Position numbers and translations under genes: made by a program
The notes under the pieces: generated by a model
Databases searched by the model: none
What the model saw: the letters and a program-made list of their open reading frames with translations, nothing else
What the model was told of the DNA's origin: nothing
In this document: one piece after another, positions 32,662 to 41,276 of the stretch
Numbering within the stretch: position 1 is the first letter of the stretch
Layout: every line of letters begins with the position of its first letter
Origin: Streptomyces flavotricini
GTDB taxonomy: Bacteria > Actinomycetota > Actinomycetes > Streptomycetales > Streptomycetaceae
DNA length: 64,000 bases
Assembly: GCF_020639365.1 (NCBI RefSeq)
Contig: NZ_JAINUL010000001.1
Location: forward strand, 5,768,304-5,832,303
Direction: 5' to 3'

Positions 32662-34059
32662 GTGAAGAGCGCCGTGGAGACCCTGAACCCGACTCGGGTT
32701 CGGCTCACTGTTGAGGTGCCCTTCGAGGAGCTCAAGGACAGCCTCGACGCGGCGTACAAGAAGATCAACCAGCAGGTCACGGTGAAGGGCTTCCGCAAGG
32801 GCAAGATCCCCGCCCGGGTCATCGACCAGCGCTTCGGTCGCGGTGCGGTGCTGGAGGAGGCCGTCAACGACGCCCTCCCGAAGTTCTACACCGAGGCGGT
32901 CAACGAGGCCGACCTGAACCCGCTGGGCCAGCCCGAGGTCGACATCACGGAGCTGAAGGACGGCGAGCTGCTGGCCTTCACCGCCGAGGTGGACGTCCGC
33001 CCCGAGATCGAGATCCCGGACTACTCCGGCATCGAGGTCGAGGTCGACGCGGTCGAGGTTTCCGACGAGGACGTCGAGAAGTCGGTCGAGCAGCTGCGCG
33101 GCCGCTTCGCGTCCACGAACGACGTCGAGCGCGCCGCCGCCGAGGGTGACGTCGTCACCATCGACCTGGAGGCCAAGGTCGACGGCGAGGTGCTGCCCGA
33201 CGGCGTCGCCTCCGACGTCTCGTACACCATCGGCTCGGGCGAGCTCCTCGAGGGCATCGACGAGGCCGTCAAGGGCCTGGAGGCCGGTGGCGAGGCCACC
33301 TTCACCTCCCAGCTGAAGGGCGGCTCCGCCGAGGGCAAGGACGCCGAGGTCACCGTCAAGGTCACCAAGGTCTCCGCCAAGGAGCTCCCGGAGCTGGACG
33401 ACGAGTTCGCGCAGATGGCGAGCGAGTTCGACACCCTCGAGGACCTCAAGGCGGACAGCCGCAAGCGCCTCGAGAACATGAAGCAGTACGACCAGGCCAC
33501 GCAGGCCCAGGAGCGCGTCCTGGAGAAGCTGCTGGAGCTCGTCGAGGTGCCGATCCCCGAGAAGCTCCTCGAGGACGAGGTCAACACCCGCAAGCACAAC
33601 CTGGAGCACCACCAGCTCGGCCAGATGGGCCTCACCATCGAGAAGTACCTGGAGTTCCAGGGCAAGACGGTCGAGGAGTTCGACGCCGAGACCAAGGACC
33701 AGGCGATCAAGGGCATCAAGACCCAGTTCGTCCTGGACGCGCTCGTCAACAAGGAGAAGCTGGGCGTCGACCAGGAGGAGCTCACCGAGCACCTCATGCG
33801 CCGCGCTGCCTCCTCCGGCATGTCCCCCGACCAGTTCGCCCAGGCCGTCGTCGAGGGTGGCCAGGTGCCGATGCTCGTCGGCGAGGTCGCCCGCGGCAAG
33901 GCCCTCGCGGTCGTCGTCGAGGCCGCCAAGGTCGTCGACACCAACGGTGAGGTCGTGGACCTGTCCGACGAGGACGAGGAGACGGCCGCCGAGACCGTCG
34001 AGGCCGTCGTCGACGGTGACGCCGACGCCGCCGAGGCGCAGGCCGACGAGGCCAAGTAA
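32662..34059 (+). CDS. tig: Trigger factor
   Basis: A 465-residue ribosome-associated chaperone and peptidyl-prolyl isomerase acting on nascent chains. The ribosome-binding domain has the signature VKGFRKGKIPARVIDQRFG (about residues 39-57; GFRKGK is the ribosome-contact loop), the FKBP-like PPIase domain spans about 155-240 (EGDVVTIDLEAKVDGEV, YTIGSGELLEGIDEAV), and the helical C-terminal domain ends in an acidic tail rich in Asp/Glu/Ala. GTG 32662 follows AAGGAG. It is the first gene of the tig-clpP1-clpP2-clpX proteostasis block but is separated from clpP1 by a perfect terminator. Confidence 0.97.
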   Translation: MKSAVETLNPTRVRLTVEVPFEELKDSLDAAYKKINQQVTVKGFRKGKIPARVIDQRFGRGAVLEEAVNDALPKFYTEAVNEADLNPLGQPEVDITELKDGELLAFTAEVDVRPEIEIPDYSGIEVEVDAVEVSDEDVEKSVEQLRGRFASTNDVERAAAEGDVVTIDLEAKVDGEVLPDGVASDVSYTIGSGELLEGIDEAVKGLEAGGEATFTSQLKGGSAEGKDAEVTVKVTKVSAKELPELDDEFAQMASEFDTLEDLKADSRKRLENMKQYDQATQAQERVLEKLLELVEVPIPEKLLEDEVNTRKHNLEHHQLGQMGLTIEKYLEFQGKTVEEFDAETKDQAIKGIKTQFVLDALVNKEKLGVDQEELTEHLMRRAASSGMSPDQFAQAVVEGGQVPMLVGEVARGKALAVVVEAAKVVDTNGEVVDLSDEDEETAAETVEAVVDGDADAAEAQADEAK

Positions 34060-34100
34060 CACCCTGGGCGCCGCCCTGCGCGGCGCCCGCTGAGCAGCAT

Positions 34101-34140
34101 CGGGAAGGCCCGTACACAGCCGTGTGTACGGGCCTTCCCG
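34101..34140. terminator. Terminator after tig
   Basis: Perfect 17-bp stem (34101-34117 with 34124-34140), 6-base loop, 41 bases after the tig stop and before the ClgR box. Confidence 0.9.
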
Positions 34141-34166
34141 CCTTCTCGGAGCCCCCGCGGACCTTG

Positions 34167-34180
34167 CGCTCCGAGCGAAC
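34167..34180. promoter_or_regulatory. ClgR operator of the clpP1-clpP2 operon
   Basis: CGCTCCGAGCGAAC is the reverse complement of GTTCGC-N5-GCG, the published Streptomyces ClgR motif, with the expected Y and R flanking bases. It lies 166 bp upstream of clpP1, immediately after the tig terminator, where the activator ClgR is known to act on clpP1 in S. lividans. Confidence 0.75.
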
Positions 34181-34345
34181 AGTTCGGGAAGCGGGATGGC
34201 GTTGTCCGACCTGCGCGTTAGGGTCCATGAATACGAGGGCACGGGAGTACTCGGACGCCGGCGGCCACCGCCGCCCCGGCCGGTCCGCGCCCCAGAACGA
34301 GACGCTGAGACGGCAAGTGGCCGTCGGAGACGAGCAGGTGGATAC

Positions 34346-34963
34346 GTGACGAATCTGAAGCCTTACGCCGCGGGTGAGCCGTCCATCGGTGGCGGCCTCG
34401 GCGACCATGTCTACAACCGGCTGCTCGGCGAGCGCATCATCTTCCTCGGCCAGCAGGTCGACGACGACATCGCGAACAAGATCACGGCGCAGCTCCTCCT
34501 CCTGGCCGCGGAGCCGGAGAAGGACATCTACCTGTACATCAACAGCCCCGGCGGCTCGGTGACGGCTGGCATGGCGGTCTACGACACCATGCAGTACATC
34601 CCGAACGACGTCGTCACCATCGGCATGGGCATGGCGGCCTCCATGGGCCAGTTCCTGCTCACCGGCGGCGCCCAGGGCAAGCGCTTCGCGCTCCCGAACA
34701 CGGACATCCTGATGCACCAGGGCTCCGCCGGCATCGGCGGCACCGCCTCGGACATCAAGATCCAGGCCGAGTACCTGCTGCGCACGAAGCAGCGCATGGC
34801 CGAGATCACCGCCCACCACTCCGGCCAGACCGTGGAGGCGATCATCCGCGACGGCGACCGCGACCGCTGGTTCACCGCGGAGGAGGCCAAGGAGTACGGC
34901 CTCATCGACGAGATCATCTCCGCCGCGTCGCTGGTCCCGGGCGGCGGCGGCACCGGGGCCTGA
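34346..34963 (+). CDS. clpP1: ATP-dependent Clp protease proteolytic subunit 1
   Basis: A 205-residue serine peptidase subunit that forms, with ClpP2, the mixed tetradecamer used by ClpX and ClpC ATPases. Catalytic Ser99 in GMAASMGQF, His124 in LMHQGSAG and an Asp in DRDRWF; the substrate-positioning YINSPGGSVTAG loop is near residues 64-75. GTG 34346 starts VTNLKPYA, with AGGTGG upstream. It sits below a ClgR box and precedes clpP2 by 86 bp. ClpP1 loss in S. lividans affects differentiation. The usual IHQP around the His is MHQG, a ClpP1-type variation. Confidence 0.95.
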   Translation: MTNLKPYAAGEPSIGGGLGDHVYNRLLGERIIFLGQQVDDDIANKITAQLLLLAAEPEKDIYLYINSPGGSVTAGMAVYDTMQYIPNDVVTIGMGMAASMGQFLLTGGAQGKRFALPNTDILMHQGSAGIGGTASDIKIQAEYLLRTKQRMAEITAHHSGQTVEAIIRDGDRDRWFTAEEAKEYGLIDEIISAASLVPGGGGTGA

Positions 34964-35049
34964 TCCCGGCCCCGGCGCGCGGGGCCTCGTACGAGGCCCC
35001 GTACGCCCGCCCGCACCCGGCAAGCCCCAGCCCGCAGAACGCCACCAGG

Positions 35050-35721
35050 ATGGTGAACACCCAGATGCACATGAACAACCTCTCTCCCGCGAGCGGCCTC
35101 CACACCGGCATGCCGGTGGACAACCGCTACGTCGTCCCGCGCTTCGTCGAGCGCACCTCGCAGGGCGTGCGCGAGTACGACCCGTACGCGAAGCTCTTCG
35201 AGGAGCGCGTGATCTTCCTCGGCGTGCAGATCGACGACGCCTCCGCCAACGACGTCATGGCGCAGCTGCTGTGCCTGGAGTCGATGGACCCGGACCGCGA
35301 CATCTCGATCTACATCAACAGCCCCGGCGGCTCCTTCACCGCGCTGACGGCCATCTACGACACGATGCAGTTCGTGAAGCCGGACATCCAGACGGTCTGC
35401 ATGGGCCAGGCGGCCTCCGCCGCGGCCGTCCTGCTGGCCGCCGGCACGCCCGGCAAGCGCATGGCGCTGCCGAACGCCCGCGTGCTGATCCACCAGCCGT
35501 CCGGCGGCACCGGTCGCGAGCAGCTCTCCGACCTGGAGATCGCGGCCAGGGAGATCCTGCGCATGCGTGACCAGCTGGAGACCATGCTGGCCAAGCACTC
35601 GACCACGCCGATCGAGAAGATCCGCGAGGACATCGAGCGCGACAAGATCCTGACGGCCGAGGACGCGCTCGCGTACGGCCTGATCGACCAGATCGTCTCG
35701 ACCCGCAAGAACTCCCACTGA
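35050..35721 (+). CDS. clpP2: ATP-dependent Clp protease proteolytic subunit 2
   Basis: A 223-residue ClpP paralogue with catalytic Ser in GQAASAAAVLL, His in VLIHQPSGG and Asp near TPIEKIREDIERDK; it also carries the IYINSPGGSFTALTAIYDTMQ block. It co-assembles with ClpP1. The start is uncertain: ATG 35050, 35065 and 35071 are all in frame and none has a strong ribosome site; the N-terminal propeptide region is normally variable. The distal gene of the clpP1-clpP2 operon. Confidence 0.94.
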   Translation: MVNTQMHMNNLSPASGLHTGMPVDNRYVVPRFVERTSQGVREYDPYAKLFEERVIFLGVQIDDASANDVMAQLLCLESMDPDRDISIYINSPGGSFTALTAIYDTMQFVKPDIQTVCMGQAASAAAVLLAAGTPGKRMALPNARVLIHQPSGGTGREQLSDLEIAAREILRMRDQLETMLAKHSTTPIEKIREDIERDKILTAEDALAYGLIDQIVSTRKNSH

Positions 35722-35751
35722 TCCTTGCCGCCAGTTGGCGTGGGCACGTCG

Positions 35752-35769
35752 TCACATTCGGCGATGTGA
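35752..35769. promoter_or_regulatory. TCACAT-N6-ATGTGA palindrome upstream of clpX
   Basis: A perfect 6-bp-arm inverted repeat with a 6-base spacer, 106 bp before the clpX start and just before a hairpin. Protein-binding-site-like; no regulator identified. Confidence 0.4.
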
Positions 35770-35779
35770 ACCACGTCAA

Positions 35780-35801
35780 GGGGGCCCCGAACGGGGCCCC
35801 C
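35780..35801 (+). terminator. Hairpin between clpP2 and clpX
   Basis: Perfect 10-bp GC stem with a 2-base loop (35780-35789 with 35792-35801). Suggests clpX has its own promoter in the 70 bases that follow. Confidence 0.7.
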
Positions 35802-35874
35802 GGCAAGGTACCGTCGGATATGAGGCACCAGGAGCGCTGAACCAAGCGTCTCCCAGGCGAAGGGGAAGCACCTC

Positions 35875-37161
35875 GTGGCACGCATCGGTGACGGCGGCGA
35901 CCTGCTCAAGTGCTCGTTCTGCGGAAAGAGCCAGAAGCAGGTGAAGAAGCTCATCGCAGGACCCGGTGTGTACATCTGCGACGAGTGCATCGACCTCTGC
36001 AACGAGATCATCGAGGAGGAGCTCGCGGAGACCTCCGAGGTCCGGTGGGAGGAACTCCCCAAGCCTCGTGAGATCTACGAGTTCCTGGAGAGCTACGTCG
36101 TCGGCCAGGAGCCGGCGAAGAAGGCCCTCTCGGTGGCGGTGTACAACCACTACAAGCGCGTCCAGGCCGGCGAGAACGGCGGTGCGCAGGGCCGGGACGA
36201 CGCGATCGAGCTCGCGAAGTCCAACATCCTGCTGCTGGGCCCGACGGGCTCCGGCAAGACGCTGCTGGCCCAGACGCTCGCGCGCATGCTCAACGTCCCG
36301 TTCGCCATCGCCGACGCGACGGCGCTGACGGAGGCCGGGTACGTGGGCGAGGACGTCGAGAACATCCTGCTCAAGCTGATCCAGGCGGCCGACTACGACG
36401 TCAAGAAGGCCGAGACCGGGATCATCTACATCGACGAGATCGACAAGGTCGCCCGCAAGAGCGAGAACCCGTCGATCACGCGCGACGTGAGCGGCGAGGG
36501 CGTGCAGCAGGCCCTGCTGAAGATCCTGGAGGGCACGACGGCGTCGGTCCCGCCGCAGGGCGGTCGCAAGCACCCGCACCAGGAGTTCATCCAGATCGAC
36601 ACGACGAACGTGCTGTTCATCGTGGGCGGTGCCTTCGCGGGCCTGGAGAAGATCATCGAGTCGCGGGCCGGCGCCAAGGGCATCGGCTTCGGGGCGACGA
36701 TCCGCTCGAAGCGCGAGATCGAGGCGAGCGACCAGTTCCAGGAGGTCATGCCGGAGGACCTGGTGAAGTTCGGGATGATCCCCGAGTTCATCGGCCGTCT
36801 GCCCGTCATCACCTCGGTGCACAACCTGGACCGCGAGGCACTGCTGCAGATCCTGGTGGAGCCGCGGAACGCGCTGGTGAAGCAGTACCAGCGCCTCTTC
36901 GAACTCGACGGCGTCGAGCTGGACTTCGAGCGCGAGGCGCTGGAGGCCATCGCGGACCAGGCGATCCTGCGCCAGACGGGCGCGCGAGGGCTGCGCGCCA
37001 TCATGGAAGAGGTCCTCATGTCGGTGATGTACGAGGTCCCGTCCCGCAAGGACGTGGCCCGCGTGGTCATCACCTCGGACGTCGTCCGCTCGAACGTGAA
37101 CCCGACGCTGGTCCCCCGCATCGTCCCGAAGGACCAGGGCCCGCAGGAGAAGTCGGCCTGA
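35875..37161 (+). CDS. clpX: ATP-dependent Clp protease ATP-binding subunit ClpX
   Basis: A 428-residue AAA+ unfoldase that feeds substrates to ClpP1P2. Zinc-binding domain with Cys13, Cys16, Cys35 and Cys38; Walker A GPTGSGKT at 122-129; Walker B IIYIDEID with Asp187-Glu188; pore loop GYVGED at 155-160; the IGF loop region (GIGFGA) that docks on ClpP; and a sensor-2 arginine in GARGLRAIMEE. GTG 35875 begins VARIGDGGDLLKCSFC behind GAAGGGGA. Ends at a very strong terminator. Confidence 0.97.
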   Translation: MARIGDGGDLLKCSFCGKSQKQVKKLIAGPGVYICDECIDLCNEIIEEELAETSEVRWEELPKPREIYEFLESYVVGQEPAKKALSVAVYNHYKRVQAGENGGAQGRDDAIELAKSNILLLGPTGSGKTLLAQTLARMLNVPFAIADATALTEAGYVGEDVENILLKLIQAADYDVKKAETGIIYIDEIDKVARKSENPSITRDVSGEGVQQALLKILEGTTASVPPQGGRKHPHQEFIQIDTTNVLFIVGGAFAGLEKIIESRAGAKGIGFGATIRSKREIEASDQFQEVMPEDLVKFGMIPEFIGRLPVITSVHNLDREALLQILVEPRNALVKQYQRLFELDGVELDFEREALEAIADQAILRQTGARGLRAIMEEVLMSVMYEVPSRKDVARVVITSDVVRSNVNPTLVPRIVPKDQGPQEKSA

Positions 37162-37181
37162 CGGCCGCCTGACGACAAGCG

Positions 37182-37221
37182 CGAGGAGGGGCGCCCCGGT
37201 CACCCGGGGCGCCCCTCCTCG
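37182..37221 (+). terminator. Terminator after clpX
   Basis: Perfect 18-bp stem (37182-37199 with 37204-37221) and a 4-base loop, 21 bases after the clpX stop. Confidence 0.9.
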
Positions 37222-37399
37222 TATGCGGACCACCTCTGCCGATGATTCGGACAAGCGGGCCGTGGCGCCTGGTGCGGCGTTTGATGGGCCTGCTCAGCAT
37301 CGGGGTACGTGTCGGCCACGCGCAGTCAGCGTGCGGCGTGGCAGGGGCGGGAAAGGGGGGCCGGCGCGGGTCACGTGCCCGAGCCGGACACCGTCCCGA

Positions 37400-38341
37400 T
37401 CAGACCTTGGTCCGCGAGGTGTTGTAGAGCTTCGCGGCCAGCTTGGAGACGTCCTCCAGGGTGCCCTGGGTGCCACCGGTCAGGATGGTGGTCTGGTCCA
37501 TGTGGTTCACCGCGGCCAGGGTGGAGTGGTCGCTCCAGGCGCAGGTGGGGACCACGAGGGAGCTGGGCTCCCCGGGCTTGGTGGTCTTCGTGGTGGACAT
37601 CTTGATCTCGACGCACTTCATGACGGCGCCCTTGAACCCGTCCGGCGTGAACGCCTTGGGGGTGCCGACCTTTTCGTACTTCAGGCCGAGCTTGTCGGTC
37701 TCCGGGTTGGGCGCGCCGATCGTGGCGAAGTAGGCGTCGAGGGCCCGCTCCGGGTCATCGATCTGGCCCCAGAAGCCGCTCGCGGTCATCTGCTTGGCCT
37801 TGCCCTTGACGCCGTTCAGGTACTGCTGGCTCGCCTGGTGCGGGTCCTTGATGCCGATGGCCTCGGCCTTCGTCTTCTGTTCACCCGTCAGCGGGGTGTC
37901 AGCCTTCGCGGTGCCGACCGCGTCGGGGTTCTTCGCGTAGGCGTCGACCGACTCCGGGAAGGCCAGCTTGTAGCCCTTGGTGTCCGCGGCCACCGTGCCG
38001 GAGGCGCCGGAGCCCTTCGTGAAGTACCAGCCGCCGCCCGCTATGACCGCGACCGCGACGATCACGGCGATCACCACGCCGGCCTTGGACTTCTTCGGCG
38101 GCTGCGGCTGCATGCCGTACGGAGGCTGCTGCGGGTAGCCGTAGCCCGGCTGGGGCTGCTGGGGGTGCTGGGGCTGCTGGGGGTAGCCCTGCGGGGGGAT
38201 GCCCGGCGGCGGGGGCTGCTGCGGGTAGCCGTAGCCGGGCTGCGGCGCGGGCTGCCCGTACGGTCCCGGCTGCTGGCCCCCGTACGGTCCCGGCTGCTGC
38301 GGCGGCTGGCCTCCGTACGGTCCCGGCTGGTTGTAGCTCAT
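37400..38341 (-). CDS. Membrane-anchored protein with Pro/Gln/Gly/Tyr-rich cytoplasmic head
   Basis: A 313-residue protein. Residues 1-82 are a low-complexity head with repeated PGPYGGQ and PGYGYPQQP units; one transmembrane helix follows (about 87-107, AGVVIAVIVAVAVIAGGGWYF), and a 205-residue extracytoplasmic domain has no family I recognise (contains KCVEIKM and PTCAWSD, a probable disulfide pair). Such heads are common in Streptomyces membrane proteins and kinases. ATG 38341 follows GAAGGGGGA. It is divergent from valS. Confidence 0.8.
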   Translation of the reverse strand: MSYNQPGPYGGQPPQQPGPYGGQQPGPYGQPAPQPGYGYPQQPPPPGIPPQGYPQQPQHPQQPQPGYGYPQQPPYGMQPQPPKKSKAGVVIAVIVAVAVIAGGGWYFTKGSGASGTVAADTKGYKLAFPESVDAYAKNPDAVGTAKADTPLTGEQKTKAEAIGIKDPHQASQQYLNGVKGKAKQMTASGFWGQIDDPERALDAYFATIGAPNPETDKLGLKYEKVGTPKAFTPDGFKGAVMKCVEIKMSTTKTTKPGEPSSLVVPTCAWSDHSTLAAVNHMDQTTILTGGTQGTLEDVSKLAAKLYNTSRTKV

Positions 38342-38456
38342 GCCCGCGTCCCCCTTCAGGAATTCTTATGCGTTTCAGACATCCTGTCGGAAGCCCGTCC
38401 CGCACAGGCCGCCGGGCCCCCGGATTACCGGTTTCATAGCTGGACTGTTACGGCTC

Positions 38457-38462
38457 TAAACT
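38457..38462 (+). promoter_or_regulatory. Leaderless -10 element of valS
   Basis: TAAACT ends 7 bases before the GTG start of valS and no ribosome site is present, the arrangement of a leaderless transcript. The 128-bp gap is too small for a T-box leader. Confidence 0.6.
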
Positions 38463-38469
38463 GTGCCTC

Positions 38470-41118
38470 GTGACCGAGAACACGCAGACACCCAGCAGCC
38501 CCGACTCCGAACTGCCGACCGCGTACGCTCCGGCCGAGGTAGAGGGGAAGCTCTACGAGCGCTGGGTAGAGCGTGGCTACTTCACGGCCGATCCCGCGAG
38601 CGAGAAGCCCGCGTACACCATCGTCATCCCGCCGCCGAACGTCACCGGCTCCCTGCACCTGGGCCACGCCTTCCAGCACACGCTCATGGACGCCCTGACC
38701 CGCCGCAAGCGCATGCAGGGTTACGAGTCGCTGTGGCTGCCCGGCATGGACCACGCCGGCATCGCCACCCAGAACAAGGTCGAGCAGCAGCTCGCCGAGG
38801 AGGGCAAGTCCCGCCACGACCTGGGCCGCGAGGAGTTCGTCGAGCGCGTCTGGCAGTGGAAGGAAGAGTACGGCGGCAAGATCCTCGGCCAGATGCGCCG
38901 CCTCGGCGACGGCGTCGACTGGTCCCGTGAGCGCTTCACCATGGACGAGGGCCTCTCCAAGGCCGTCCAGACGATCTTCAAGAAGCTCTACGACGACGAG
39001 CTGATCTACCGCGCCGAGCGCATCATCAACTGGTGTCCCCGCTGCCTCACGGCCATCTCCGACATCGAGGTGGAGTACCAGGAGGACGCGGGCGAGCTCG
39101 TCTCCATCAAGTACGGGGAGGGCGAGGACACCCTCGTCGTCGCCACCACCCGCGCCGAGACGATGCTCGGTGACACGGCCGTCGCCGTCCACCCGGACGA
39201 CGAGCGCTACAAGCACCTGGTCGGCAAGCTCATCAAGCTGCCGCTCACCGACCGCTCGATCCCGGTCGTCGCGGACACCCACGTCGACCCCGAGTTCGGC
39301 ACGGGCTGCGTCAAGGTGACGCCCGCCCACGACCCGAACGACTTCGCCATCGGGCAGCGCCACGGCCTGCCCAACATGACGATCATGGACGAGCACGGCG
39401 TCATCACCGTCCACGGCCCCTTCCTCGGCCTGGACCGGTTCGAGGCCCGGTCGGCGGTCGTCGGCGCCCTGCGCGAGCAGGGCCGCATCGTCGCCGAGAA
39501 GCGCCCGTACCTGCACTCCGTCGGGCACTGCTCCCGCTGCAGCACCACCGTCGAGCCGCGCCTGTCCCTCCAGTGGTGGGTCAAGGTCGAGACCCTCGCC
39601 AAGGCCGCCGGTGACGCGGTCCGCGACGACCGGGTCAAGATCCACCCGAAGGAGATGGAGAAGCGCTACTTCGACTGGGTCGACAACCTCAACGACTGGT
39701 GCATCTCGCGCCAGCTGTGGTGGGGCCACCGCATCCCGGTCTGGTACGGCCCGGACGGCGAGGTCGTCTGCGTCGGACCGGACGACCAGGCGCCGACGGG
39801 CGAGGGCTGGACCCAGGACACCGACGTCCTCGACACCTGGTTCTCCTCCGGCCTGTGGCCGTTCTCCACGCTCGGCTGGCCGGAGAAGACCCCGGACCTG
39901 GAGAAGTTCTACTCCACCGACGTCCTGGTCACCGGCCACGACATCATCTTCTTCTGGGTCGCCCGGATGATGATGTTCGGCCTGTACGCCATGGACGGCG
40001 AGGTCCCGTTCAAGACCATCGCCCTGACCGGCCTGGTCCGCGACGAGCGCGGCAAGAAGATGTCGAAGTCCTTCGGCAACGTCGTCGACCCGCTGGACTG
40101 GATGGACAAGTACGGCTCCGACGCCGTCCGCTTCACCCTGGCCAAGGGCGCCAACCCGGGCACCGACGTGCCGATCGGCGAGGACTGGGTCCAGGCCTCC
40201 AGCAAGTTCGCCAACAAGATCTGGAACGCCACGCGCTTCGCGCTGATGAACGGCGCCACGATCGAGGGCGAGCTGCCGCCGGTCGAGCGGCTGTCCGCCA
40301 CCGATCGCTGGATCCTGTCCCGCCTGAACAAGACGGTCGCTCAGGTCGACGCGTACTACGAGGACTTCCAGTTCTCCAAGCTCAGCGAGGCGCTCTACCA
40401 CTTCGCGTGGGACGAGGTCTTCGACTGGTACGTCGAGCTGTCGAAGACGACGTTCTTCGCGGGCGGCGAGCAGGCCGAGGTCTCCGGCCGGGTGCTGGGC
40501 GAGGTCATCGACGTCATGCTGCGACTGCTGCACCCGGTGGTCCCGTTCGTCACCGAGACGCTGTGGACCACGCTGACCGGGCGCGAGTCGCTGGTCATCG
40601 CCGAGTGGCCCAAGGCCGTGTCCGTCCCCGGGGCTGACGCCCCGGGCGGCTTCCGTGACGATGCCGCCGAGGCGGAGATCGAGAGCGTCCAGGCCGTCGT
40701 CACCGAGGTCCGCCGGTTCCGCAAGGAGCAGGGCCTCCAGGACGGCCAGAAGGTCCCGGCCCGCCTGGACCTGACCGGTACGGCGCTCGCCGCGCACGAG
40801 GCGGCGATGCGTCAGCTGCTGCGCCTCCAGCCGGAGGGCGAGGGCTTCACGGCCACCGCCACCCTGCCGGTCGCCGGTGCCACGGTCGCGCTCGACCTGT
40901 CGGGCACGATCGACGTGGCCGCCGAGCGCAAGCGGCTCTCCAAAGACCTCGCGGCCGCGGAGAAGGAGAAGCAGCAGGCCGAGGCGAAGCTCGGGAACGA
41001 GGCCTTCCTGGCCAAGGCCCCCGACAACGTCGTGGACAAGATCAAGGGCCGACTGGCCAAGGCCGAGGCGGACATCGCGCGGATCCAGACCCAACTGGAC
41101 ACGCTGCCCGCCGCGTAA
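38470..41118 (+). CDS. valS: Valyl-tRNA synthetase
   Basis: An 882-residue class I aminoacyl-tRNA synthetase charging tRNA-Val. HIGH motif in GSLHLGHAFQHT (about residue 61), the CP1 editing domain (ATTRAETMLGDTAVAVHP; TPAHDPNDF), the zinc knuckles CPRC and CSRC, the KMSKS loop in RGKKMSKSFGN, the anticodon-binding helical domain, and a C-terminal coiled coil (AAERKRLSKDLAAAEKEKQQAEAK) that contacts tRNA. GTG 38470 with no Shine-Dalgarno is most likely leaderless. In S. coelicolor folC is the next gene; here a 7-kb accessory block intervenes. Confidence 0.97.
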   Translation: MTENTQTPSSPDSELPTAYAPAEVEGKLYERWVERGYFTADPASEKPAYTIVIPPPNVTGSLHLGHAFQHTLMDALTRRKRMQGYESLWLPGMDHAGIATQNKVEQQLAEEGKSRHDLGREEFVERVWQWKEEYGGKILGQMRRLGDGVDWSRERFTMDEGLSKAVQTIFKKLYDDELIYRAERIINWCPRCLTAISDIEVEYQEDAGELVSIKYGEGEDTLVVATTRAETMLGDTAVAVHPDDERYKHLVGKLIKLPLTDRSIPVVADTHVDPEFGTGCVKVTPAHDPNDFAIGQRHGLPNMTIMDEHGVITVHGPFLGLDRFEARSAVVGALREQGRIVAEKRPYLHSVGHCSRCSTTVEPRLSLQWWVKVETLAKAAGDAVRDDRVKIHPKEMEKRYFDWVDNLNDWCISRQLWWGHRIPVWYGPDGEVVCVGPDDQAPTGEGWTQDTDVLDTWFSSGLWPFSTLGWPEKTPDLEKFYSTDVLVTGHDIIFFWVARMMMFGLYAMDGEVPFKTIALTGLVRDERGKKMSKSFGNVVDPLDWMDKYGSDAVRFTLAKGANPGTDVPIGEDWVQASSKFANKIWNATRFALMNGATIEGELPPVERLSATDRWILSRLNKTVAQVDAYYEDFQFSKLSEALYHFAWDEVFDWYVELSKTTFFAGGEQAEVSGRVLGEVIDVMLRLLHPVVPFVTETLWTTLTGRESLVIAEWPKAVSVPGADAPGGFRDDAAEAEIESVQAVVTEVRRFRKEQGLQDGQKVPARLDLTGTALAAHEAAMRQLLRLQPEGEGFTATATLPVAGATVALDLSGTIDVAAERKRLSKDLAAAEKEKQQAEAKLGNEAFLAKAPDNVVDKIKGRLAKAEADIARIQTQLDTLPAA

Positions 41119-41160
41119 CACGCACCACGCGACAAGCACCATGTAACAAACGGTGAACCA

Positions 41161-41191
41161 TCGGCCCCCGAGCACATGGCCCGGGGGCCGA
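41161..41191 (+). terminator. Terminator after valS
   Basis: 10-bp stem TCGGCCCCCG/CGGGGGCCGA (41161-41170 with 41182-41191), followed at 41196-41201 by TAGGGT, a possible -10 for the glycan operon. Confidence 0.65.
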
Positions 41192-41276
41192 CGCGTAGGG
41201 TGAATCCGGCCCCGGAGGTTCGGCACGACCCTCAGGGACCGATGCCTGCCGGCTGTCGACCGAGGGGGGTCTCGGA

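Noticed and set aside
38342..38469. T-box leader in front of valS
   Set aside because: Gap of only 128 bp, no specifier/antiterminator structure, and a -10 element adjoining the start.
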